DNA of 64,000 nucleotides, taken from Desulfobaculum sp044987625. Its GTDB lineage: Bacteria > Desulfobacterota > Desulfovibrionia > Desulfovibrionales > Desulfovibrionaceae. Positions within the stretch are counted from its first letter, which is position 1. Every line of letters begins with the position of its first letter. The translations under genes were made by a program, and so were the position numbers. The DNA lies in contig NZ_JBJDSB010000007.1 of NCBI RefSeq assembly GCF_044987625.1, forward strand, positions 4,102-68,101, read 5' to 3'. The notes beneath the pieces were generated by a model. That model did no database searches. It had not been told where the DNA came from and saw nothing but the letters and a program-made list of their open reading frames with translations. This document shows positions 8,410 through 15,337 of the stretch, one piece after another.

Positions 8410-9198
8410 TTAATCGTTTGGCTTATGGCAAATCAAAGGTATCATCTCCCAGTAATTTTTCTTTTTCTCATGCATTACCCCTGCTAGCTGAACAGAAGAT
8501 GCATTTTGTGGAATAATATCAACAACAAAAGGAAACCCTGGAACAGTTGCGCTCTCTACCATCATCGTCTGACCGTTGAATATTTTTCCATTTTTGAATT
8601 CTATGCCTTTGTGAAATCCGGTGTGAACCATCACACTACTTCTGCAATTAAAAAGAAGATCTGACTTATCGTTCTCCACAAGAAATAAAAAATTCGATTT
8701 AGGCTCCATAAAATGTTCAGCCCTGCATTCTACAATACTCTTGCCACCTTCTTCATAAACATATGATCTGAGGTTAGAGAACTTCTGAGGGCCATGGTTA
8801 AATGTATTTCTCCCTGATGCGACATCCACGATTTGTCGTAAGGCAACTTCAATCCCTTGCCCAAACAAATCAATGTAAAGGCTTTGCAATAAGATTGGTG
8901 GCATCAAGCAATCATCCAACTTTACTGGTATTATCTTAGTATGACCACCAGTAGCCCTCACTACCGCATTTTGCCACTCCAATTTTACCATGTTACTTTG
9001 CAAGCTATTCTTTGACACGAAGAATAAGAAAAGTTTGCAGGCACCTAGCCCTTCATTCATTTTATCAACTATTCCATCCCCAGGCTGCACCGACCATGAG
9101 TCATAAAAAATGTTCTCTTGTCCGAATGTGTCTCTCAAGCGAATAGCAATTTGCTCGACAATTACCTTATCATTATGATTATGGGAGAGAAAAATCAT
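8410..9198 (-). CDS. TIR-domain protein, candidate anti-phage effector
   Basis: 262 residues. Residues 1 to about 135 are a TIR domain: MIFLSHNHNDK (strand A), FYDSWSVQPGDGIVDKMNEG (BB-loop region), CKLFLFFVSKNSL (strand C/D), and NMVKLEWQNA, where E74 sits at the position of the catalytic glutamate of NAD-cleaving TIR enzymes. The last 125 residues are beta-rich with regularly spaced hydrophobic strands and match no domain I know. There is no signal peptide or membrane segment. It lies alone in an AT-rich island between tRNA-Leu repeats. Bacterial TIR proteins of this layout are typically NADases or cyclic-ADPR-type signal producers in phage defence; that role here is inferred. Its ribosome-binding site is weak (GGAG 12 bases upstream). 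Confidence 0.82.
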   Translation of the reverse strand: MIFLSHNHNDKVIVEQIAIRLRDTFGQENIFYDSWSVQPGDGIVDKMNEGLGACKLFLFFVSKNSLQSNMVKLEWQNAVVRATGGHTKIIPVKLDDCLMPPILLQSLYIDLFGQGIEVALRQIVDVASGRNTFNHGPQKFSNLRSYVYEEGGKSIVECRAEHFMEPKSNFLFLVENDKSDLLFNCRSSVMVHTGFHKGIEFKNGKIFNGQTMMVESATVPGFPFVVDIIPQNASSVQLAGVMHEKKKNYWEMIPLICHKPND

Positions 9199-9763
9199 AT
9201 TTCGAACTCACTCCATTTTTTCAATTAACGCCTACCATTTTAGCAATCCATCATCGCTTGGCTTCGGCAACTCACACCCCTTACACTACACACAGCTTGT
9301 GAGATTAAGACTGAAACCGTCAGAAGTTACTACTTGCCATACTGCAACTTAGGTAAATTCTTTAGCGACGTCATAACCGCCGAAGGATATTAAATATATT
9401 ACATACACGCAAGGTTGCCGATTCTCATTGTTGCCCTGTGCATCTTAAAAGGTTTTCGCTTATGAACTCCGCCTACCTGTCAAAGAAAGGCATATTGCCT
9501 GTACAGGCACAAGTTGAATATGATTTCGATGGGGCGATTCCCCCCCCCCTGCAAAAACAGAAAAGGCATCTACAGTCGTAAGAGCTGAATAAAATTTTCG
9601 GAAGAGGCACTTTCGACTTCTTCATTACGTACGAATCCTTAGGACTAAAAAGCTTAAAGAAAGCAATCATCCTAGGATAAAAGTAATGACATCATCTTCT
9701 CAATTAGGGCTTCGCTGAGCACAGTAATGACAGAAGTGGGGAGAGAATGGGGATAAGCTTGCT
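9199..9763. other. Island interior, right non-coding stretch
   Basis: AT-rich sequence upstream of the TIR gene. It includes a run of ten C at 9540-9549 and a minus-strand TAAAAT that could be a -10 element about 40 bases upstream of the TIR start. A 65-codon minus-strand frame at 9473-9670 has no ribosome-binding site or family resemblance and is not called. No structured RNA is evident by eye. Confidence 0.5.
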
Positions 9764-9816
9764 AAAAAAACAAAAAAGCGTTCACAACAATTTTAAAAAA
9801 ATCGTCGTAAACGCTT
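9764..9816 (-). terminator. Island-borne terminator for tRNA-Leu
   Basis: On the minus strand a stem of about 16 pairs with several G-U pairs (9776-9791 with 9801-9816) is followed by a long T-rich tract, 12 bases beyond the CCA end. The island thus brought a replacement terminator with the tRNA 3' end. Confidence 0.75.
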
Positions 9817-9827
9817 AATTTCGTTTT

Positions 9828-9886
9828 TGGTACCCGGGGCGGGACTTGAACCCGCACACCCATGAGGGCGAGAGATTTTAAGTCTC
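9828..9886 (-). repeat. Attachment-site repeat, proximal copy (within intact tRNA-Leu)
   Basis: 59 bases identical to 8104-8162; it forms the 3' two-thirds of the functional tRNA gene. Confidence 0.93.
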
Positions 9887-9914
9887 TTGTGTCTACCTGT
9901 TCCACCACCCGGGC
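9828..9914 (-). tRNA. tRNA-Leu (anticodon UAA)
   Basis: 87 nucleotides with encoded CCA. The acceptor stem GCCCGGG pairs with CCCGGGT (G-U closing pair). The anticodon stem AGAGA/TCTCT encloses loop CTTAAAA with anticodon TAA. A long variable arm typical of tRNA-Leu and a T loop with GTTCAAGTC are present. The gene is the integration target of the adjacent mini-island. Confidence 0.96.
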
Positions 9915-9928
9915 ATGTGCGGCTTTTG

Positions 9929-9956
9929 TCTATACCGAGGGGTGGTGTGGCGTCAA
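9929..9956 (-). promoter_or_regulatory. Sigma-70 promoter of tRNA-Leu
   Basis: On the minus strand TTGACG (9951-9956), 16-base spacer and TATAGA (9929-9934), 15 bases before the mature tRNA start. The -35 element overlaps the stop codon of the upstream gene. Confidence 0.7.
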
Positions 9957-10432
9957 TGTTTTCTGGTGATTGGCAGCATGCTCGCGCGGCTGATGGTGTG
10001 GATGGCGCCGGTTGGGCGGGCGAGGATGAGATTGCCGTCGCGGTCTGTGAGCATGTCGCTGATGGGGCCTGCTGTGGTGGTGATGCGGCGTGTGGTCCCG
10101 CGGGCGCTCACGGCCCAGATGCTTCCGGTTGCCGTGCCCACGTAGACGGTGCGCTGCGCGTCGACGGCGATGGCGTTTGCTTCGGCGGGCAGGCCGGTGG
10201 CGAGCACTGTGCGGGTGGCGTCCTGCCATGCGCATTCGAGGCGTCCGGTCTTGGGCTGTAGGGTGTAGATGACGCCTCGGGCGTCCATGGCTACAAGGGT
10301 TTCTTCGCCGGCGCGTGCCTGTCCGGGCAAGGTCAGGATGGCCCCCACCGTCAGGACGAGGGCACAAGTCAGCACCGCGGCGTGGCGGCGGATTGATTCG
10401 TGAAAAGGCATGTTTGATATATTTTGCGACAT
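9953..10432 (-). CDS. Exported beta-propeller-like repeat protein
   Basis: 159 residues from the ATG at 10432, which has AGGAGG at good spacing. The N-terminus is a long signal peptide ending near GQARAG. The mature part has about four short repeats of the NHL/SMP-30 or PQQ-propeller kind: LVAMDARGVIYTL, AIAVDAQRTVYVGTATGSIW, DMLTDRDGNLILARPTGAIH. That is only part of a full propeller, so it may be truncated or assemble as an oligomer. The ligand is unknown. It is divergent from a LysR gene 101 bases away and may be its target. It ends inside the tRNA-Leu promoter. Confidence 0.65.
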   Translation of the reverse strand: MSQNISNMPFHESIRRHAAVLTCALVLTVGAILTLPGQARAGEETLVAMDARGVIYTLQPKTGRLECAWQDATRTVLATGLPAEANAIAVDAQRTVYVGTATGSIWAVSARGTTRRITTTAGPISDMLTDRDGNLILARPTGAIHTISRASMLPITRKH

Positions 10433-10533
10433 GGTTTCCTCCTCGGTTCGTGTTATGGATACCAATATGAGGTTTCCGAGGAGAACGGTCCAATATCGGC
10501 TTTGCATGAATCAAGACGTGGGGGATATCAGCG

Positions 10534-11439
10534 GTGGAGCACCGTCATTTACGCTACTTTTTGGCTGTTGCTGAGGAGCTGCACTTCGGCCGCGCCGCCA
10601 AACGCCTGAATATGTCTCAGCCGCCGCTCAGCCAGCAGATCCGTCAGCTGGAGGAAGAGCTTGGGGTTGAGCTGTTTACGCGGACGAGCAGGCAGGTGGA
10701 GTTGACGCGCGCCGGGGAGGTGTTTCAGGCGGAGGTGGTGGAGATTCTCTCCTCTGTGGAGCGGGCGGTGCAGCGCGTTCGCAGTGTGGGCGCGGGAAAG
10801 GAGGGGGAGCTTCGTCTTGGGGCGGTGGTCCGGATGTATTTGACCCCCATCCCGTTGGCTCTGCGCAAATATCACGATGAGTTTCCCCGTGTGTCGCTGC
10901 ATCTTAAGGATTGTTCCACGGCAAAGCAGCTTCGGCTGATGCGCGAAAAGCGTCTTGATATCGGTTGCGTGAGCTATGTGCCCGAGGGCGACACGCTCTT
11001 TGAGAGCACGCCGCTCAACAAAGGATGCGTGAGGCAGTCCGTTGTGTTGCCGGAGGGGCATCCCCTTGCGGCGCGTGATGAGGTATCGCTTCAGGACTTA
11101 GATGGCGAACCGATGGTTATGTTCCCCCGCTGCCAGCACCCGCAGTGGCATGACGCCATCCACGACGCTATGCATAGCGCCGGGGTGGAGATGAATGTTG
11201 TGCAGGTCGTGGAGCGGGTCCAGACCGGCCTTGCGCTGGTGGCGAGCGGGCTTGGCTATACCATCCATTACCGGCCGCTTCCCTTTGGGGATACGCCGGG
11301 AATTGTGGTCCGCCCGCTGCGGGAGCATTTGCCCAGCCCATCGTTGTCGCTGGTGTGGCGCTGTGACGAAAAGGACCCGTTGGTCCTGCGCTTTGTGGAC
11401 ATCGTCAGGGAGTGCATCGCGGAGCGCCCGATGTGCTAG
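10534..11439 (+). CDS. LysR-family transcriptional regulator
   Basis: 301 residues starting at GTG 10534 behind GGGGGAT. The N-terminal winged helix (HLRYFLAVAEELHFGRAAKRLNMSQPPLSQQIRQLEEELG) is close to the CatM/BenM type, followed by the LTTR effector-binding domain (LRLGAVVRMYLTPIPLALRKY). It reads away from the exported repeat protein gene at 9953-10432; the shared 101-base gap would hold the operator. It probably controls that gene and itself. The inducer cannot be deduced. Confidence 0.9.
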   Translation: MEHRHLRYFLAVAEELHFGRAAKRLNMSQPPLSQQIRQLEEELGVELFTRTSRQVELTRAGEVFQAEVVEILSSVERAVQRVRSVGAGKEGELRLGAVVRMYLTPIPLALRKYHDEFPRVSLHLKDCSTAKQLRLMREKRLDIGCVSYVPEGDTLFESTPLNKGCVRQSVVLPEGHPLAARDEVSLQDLDGEPMVMFPRCQHPQWHDAIHDAMHSAGVEMNVVQVVERVQTGLALVASGLGYTIHYRPLPFGDTPGIVVRPLREHLPSPSLSLVWRCDEKDPLVLRFVDIVRECIAERPMC

Positions 11440-11484
11440 GGCGGTACTTCCGTCCTGCCGGGGGCTGTGGTACGTCCCCATACC

Positions 11485-12789
11485 ATGCAGACGAATCAAC
11501 GCAGACGAGTAGTCGTTCTTGGCCTAGACGGTGTGCCTTTGGAGCTGCTGCGCACGCTGTCGCAGCAGGGCGTGACGCCGAACCTTGCGCGCATTGCCCT
11601 GTCGGGCCATGTCGCCAGTATGCGTGTGGAGCTTCCCGAGCTTTCCCCGGTGAACTGGACCTCCTTCGCCACGGGCGCGGGACCGGAGACGCACGGCGTC
11701 TTTGGCTTCACGCGTATTGACCCGGCGACGTATTCCATTGCCATAACCGACGCCACAGCGGTGCGTACGCCCACCATCTTCGACGCGCTCGGGGAGCGCG
11801 GGTTGACCTCTCGCGTGGTGAACCTGCCCAACACCTACCCGGCGCGGCCCATGCGTGGGATGATGGTGGCGGGCTTTGTGGCGCCGGAGTTGTCGCGGGC
11901 CGTATTCCCGCCGTTTTTGGCGGGACAGCTGGCGGGCATGGGCTACCGGCTGGAGGCCGACACCGTGCGCGGGAAGGACGATCCGGAAGTGCTCCTTGCC
12001 GAGCTTTCTGCCACGCTGGACTCGCGCCTTGCCGCGCTGGACCTGTTCTGGCGCGACCTTGCGTGGGACGCCTTCGTCTTTGTGCTGACGGAGACGGACC
12101 GCCTGTTCCATTTTTTGTATCCTGCCCTAGAGGATGCAGAACACCCGCTCCACACGCCATGCCGCGAGCTGATGCGGCAGTTGGACCGCGTTGCCGGGGC
12201 GCTGCTGGAGCGCTTTGACGCCCTGCCAGAACCCAAGCGCCTGCTTGTGATGGCCGACCATGGCTTCACGGCCCTTGAGACGGAAGTGGACATGAATTCG
12301 TGGCTTATGGCCCATGGCTTTTTGCAGATGGAGCGCCAGCCCCTCTCGGAGCTTGACGCCACCTGCATTGGCGCGGCGTCGCGGGCCTTTGCCCTTGATC
12401 CGGGGCGCATTTATCTGCACACGGCGGAGCGCTTTGGCCGTGGGCGCCTCCTCCCTGCGGATGCGCTGCGCGTGCGTGAGGAGCTGCGGACCATGCTGCT
12501 GGATATGCGCTACAAGGGGCGCCCGGTGCTGCGCGCCGTGCACCTGCGTGAGGAGCTGTATAACGGCCCCCTCAGCGCCAGCGCGCCGGACCTTGTGTGC
12601 GAGCCCATGCCCGGCATGAGCCTGACGGCCAAATTTGATGGGCGCGAGGTGTTTGGGTTCCACGGACGGCGCGGCACGCATACGGCGGATGGCGCTGTGG
12701 TGTACGACAGCCTTGGCCGTCCTGCGGCCTCCCCGCGCGATGTGGGGCAACAGGTGCTGGACTTTTTCGGGGCCAGAACGCAGTATTGA
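11485..12789 (+). CDS. Alkaline-phosphatase-superfamily phosphodiesterase/phosphatase
   Basis: About 434 residues of the type I phosphodiesterase/nucleotide pyrophosphatase fold. VVVLGLDGVPLELL carries the first metal aspartate, SPVNWTSFATGAGPETHGVFGF the nucleophile Thr/Ser, ETDRLFHFLYP the middle metal site and LLVMADHGFTALETEVD the second Asp-His pair; a late FHGRRGTHTADG holds the last histidine. No signal peptide, so probably cytoplasmic. The substrate is unknown. It starts 45 bases after the LysR gene. The start is uncertain: GTG 11467 and ATG 11485 are both possible and neither has a clear ribosome-binding site. Confidence 0.8.
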   Translation: MQTNQRRRVVVLGLDGVPLELLRTLSQQGVTPNLARIALSGHVASMRVELPELSPVNWTSFATGAGPETHGVFGFTRIDPATYSIAITDATAVRTPTIFDALGERGLTSRVVNLPNTYPARPMRGMMVAGFVAPELSRAVFPPFLAGQLAGMGYRLEADTVRGKDDPEVLLAELSATLDSRLAALDLFWRDLAWDAFVFVLTETDRLFHFLYPALEDAEHPLHTPCRELMRQLDRVAGALLERFDALPEPKRLLVMADHGFTALETEVDMNSWLMAHGFLQMERQPLSELDATCIGAASRAFALDPGRIYLHTAERFGRGRLLPADALRVREELRTMLLDMRYKGRPVLRAVHLREELYNGPLSASAPDLVCEPMPGMSLTAKFDGREVFGFHGRRGTHTADGAVVYDSLGRPAASPRDVGQQVLDFFGARTQY

Positions 12790-12896
12790 CGCCCGTCCTG
12801 CCACCGCCGCGCAGGACCGCCTCCCGGCGCTGCGCGCGTCGTCCACACAGGCACGGCCACACCGCCGCAACAACGACACCACCGCATTTGGATACT

Positions 12897-15038
12897 ATGA
12901 TAGATTTCAAGAACGAATTGAATCCGGCCCAGCTTGAGGCCGTGGAGACGCTGACGGGGCCGGTGCTGGTCATCGCCGGCGCAGGCTCCGGCAAAACGCG
13001 CACCATCGTCTACCGCATGGCCAACATCGTGCAGAGCGGCTACGCGCCGGAAAGCATCCTTCTGCTCACCTTCACCCGCAAGGCCGCGCAGGAGATGCTC
13101 AACCGCGCGGGGACTCTGCTGGGTGAGCAGGGCCTTTGGGGCGTAACGGGCGGAACCTTCCACTCCTTTGCCTACGGCTGGCTACGCCGCTACGCCGAGG
13201 CGCTGGGCGCGGCCAACGGCCTGACGGTTATGGACCAGTCCGACGCCGAAGGCATTGTGCGCGACCTCAAGAACGACATGCGCCTTGGCAAGGGCGACCG
13301 CTCCTTCCCCAAGCGCAGCACGCTTCTTGGCCTTATCAGCAAAAGCCGCAATAAAGAGCAGCCCCTCTCGGACATTCTGCGTAATGAGGCCTTCCACCTC
13401 GCCAAGTACGAGGAGGAGTTTGACCGCCTTGCCAAGGGGTACTCCCTTTTTAAGCAAAAACACGGCCTGCTGGACTACGACGACCTGCTCTTCGGGCTGG
13501 AGCGCCTGCTGCGCGAGCACGAACCCGCGCGGGACATGCTCCGCTCCCGCTACAAGTTCATCATGGTGGACGAGTTTCAGGATACCAACCTCGTGCAGGC
13601 GCGCATTGTGAAGCTGCTTGCCGGGGAGGGCGGCAATGTCATGGCCGTTGGCGACGATGCGCAGTCCATCTATGCCTTCCGCGGCGCGAATGTGCGCAAT
13701 ATTTTGGACTTTCCGAACCAGTTTCCGGGGACCAAGGTCGTCCGGCTGGAACAGAACTACCGCTCGGCCCAGCCGGTGCTGGACCTGACCAACGCCATCT
13801 TGGAGCAGGCGGAGGTGAAGTTCCGCAAGAATTTGTTCTCGGATATTCCTGATGGCCCGAAGCCCCAGATTATCCGTACGCTGTCGGATAAGTCGCAGGC
13901 CAACACCGTGCTCAACAAGGTGCTGGAACTCTCCAAAAAGTACCCCCTGCACGAAATTGCCGTGCTGTTCCGCGCGGGCTACCACTCCTATCCTGTGGAA
14001 GTGGCGCTGAACAAGGTGGGCGTGAAGTTCCAGAAGTTTGGCGGGCTGAAGTTCTCCGAAGCCGCGCACATCAAGGACGTTTTGGCCTATTTGCGCCTTG
14101 CCCAGAACGCTACGGACATCCCCTCGTGGCAGCGCGTGCTGTCGCATATCAAGGGCGTGGGGCCAAAGACCGTCACCAAGATTTATACCGCCGTCATGAC
14201 CGGAAATGACGGCTACCTTGCCACGGTCCGCAAGCGGTGGACCGAGGTCGGCGAAACGCTGGAATTCCTCGACACCCAGCGCGCCCTTGGCGGCACGCCG
14301 TCGGCCATGCTGGCCCGCGCGCTGGAGTTCTACGAGCCGATTCTGGAGCGCCGCTACCCGGACGACTACCCCCGCCGCAAGTCTGGCCTTGATGAGCTGG
14401 AGCGCATCGCCACCCAGTACAAGGACATGGAGGCCTTCCTTGGCGACATAAGCCTAGAAAATCCGCAGGATGACGACGAGCGCGGCAAGGAGGACACCCT
14501 TGTTCTGTCCACGGTGCATTCGGCCAAGGGGCTGGAGTGGTCGGCCGTGCTGGTTATCGACCTTGTGCAGGACCGGTTCCCGTCCCGCCATGCGCTCAAC
14601 AGCTCCGATGAGCTTGAAGAGGAGCGCCGCCTGATGTACGTGGCCTGCACCCGCGCCAAGAAGTACCTTGGCCTGTTTGTGCCTGCCACCATCTACAACC
14701 AGTACAACCATACCAGCGAGCCTGCGCTGGAGAGCCCCTTCCTGACGGAGCTGCCCGAGCGAACCTTTGAGGCGTGGCGCGAGAACTTCTCCGGCAGCAT
14801 CAGCCAGATGAAGACGCCGCAGCCCGCCATGGCCGCCGCCCCCAGCGCCGGGGCAGAACCTGCCGCGGCGGATGCCGGTGGCGCGCGCCCGGTGTCGCCC
14901 AAGAAGCTGGGCTATTGCCGCCATAAGATCTTTGGCCGGGGCAAGATTGTGGCCGCCGTATCCGACGACAAATACCGGGTGAATTTCCCAGGCTTTGGTC
15001 TCAAGGTCATCATGGCGAACTTTTTGACCTTTGAATAA
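12897..15038 (+). CDS. UvrD/PcrA-family ATP-dependent DNA helicase
   Basis: 713 residues from ATG 12897, where the family's typical N-terminus (LNPAQLEAVETLTGPVLVIA) begins. All superfamily 1A motifs are present: GAGSGKTRT (I), TFTRKAAQEM (Ia), MVDEFQDTN (II), VGDDAQSIYAFRG (III), LEQNYRS (IV), STVHSAKGLEW (V) and LMYVACTRAK (VI). The C-terminus has the small beta-barrel of PcrA-like proteins (HKIFGRGKIVAAVSDDKYRV). It unwinds DNA 3' to 5' in repair and replication restart. It follows the phosphodiesterase gene by 107 bases. Confidence 0.93.
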   Translation: MIDFKNELNPAQLEAVETLTGPVLVIAGAGSGKTRTIVYRMANIVQSGYAPESILLLTFTRKAAQEMLNRAGTLLGEQGLWGVTGGTFHSFAYGWLRRYAEALGAANGLTVMDQSDAEGIVRDLKNDMRLGKGDRSFPKRSTLLGLISKSRNKEQPLSDILRNEAFHLAKYEEEFDRLAKGYSLFKQKHGLLDYDDLLFGLERLLREHEPARDMLRSRYKFIMVDEFQDTNLVQARIVKLLAGEGGNVMAVGDDAQSIYAFRGANVRNILDFPNQFPGTKVVRLEQNYRSAQPVLDLTNAILEQAEVKFRKNLFSDIPDGPKPQIIRTLSDKSQANTVLNKVLELSKKYPLHEIAVLFRAGYHSYPVEVALNKVGVKFQKFGGLKFSEAAHIKDVLAYLRLAQNATDIPSWQRVLSHIKGVGPKTVTKIYTAVMTGNDGYLATVRKRWTEVGETLEFLDTQRALGGTPSAMLARALEFYEPILERRYPDDYPRRKSGLDELERIATQYKDMEAFLGDISLENPQDDDERGKEDTLVLSTVHSAKGLEWSAVLVIDLVQDRFPSRHALNSSDELEEERRLMYVACTRAKKYLGLFVPATIYNQYNHTSEPALESPFLTELPERTFEAWRENFSGSISQMKTPQPAMAAAPSAGAEPAAADAGGARPVSPKKLGYCRHKIFGRGKIVAAVSDDKYRVNFPGFGLKVIMANFLTFE

Positions 15039-15082
15039 GTGCTGCTGCCGCGTTGTCGGCAGGACCGTTTGAGATTGATTCA

Positions 15083-15115
15083 GCGCCCCGCGCCACCTGC
15101 GCGGGGCGCTTTTTT
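15083..15115 (+). terminator. Rho-independent terminator of the helicase gene
   Basis: Perfect 11-bp GC stem (15083-15093 with 15099-15109), five-base loop and six T. Confidence 0.93.
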
Positions 15116-15337
15116 GCGCCATAAATTCGGCAGGCTACGCCCATGGGCCGTGGGGGAGTGCCCGTGAAACGTCGCCTGTGCCCGCCTTTTGCCGCCGCGC
15201 GCACTCCCCCCGCGACGGGGATGATTTCTTGCGTTATAGGCGAAATTTGTTTCTATTGGAGAGTGGATGAACCTTTCCGTTGTGCGCGGGGTGCCCGGAC
15301 ACCGCCGAATCTGTCGCGGCTGGTTAAGGAGAGCCTT

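Larger units (their letters stand above)
8104..9886. mobile_element. Mini genomic island integrated in tRNA-Leu(UAA), carrying a TIR-domain gene
   Basis: Two 59-bp direct repeats of the tRNA 3' part bound a segment with about 1.67 kb between them. The right copy completes a functional tRNA gene; the left is the displaced remnant next to the original terminator. The interior is strikingly AT-rich against the GC-rich flanks, which end sharply at the repeats. It holds one recognisable gene (TIR protein), a new tRNA terminator at 9764-9816 and non-coding sequence. No integrase, excisionase or transposase is visible, so it is either a decayed remnant or a small cargo element moved by an integrase supplied in trans. 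Confidence 0.88.

Noticed and set aside
9473..9670. 65-codon frame inside the island on the minus strand
   Set aside because: No ribosome-binding site, no family resemblance, and it spans the C10 run.
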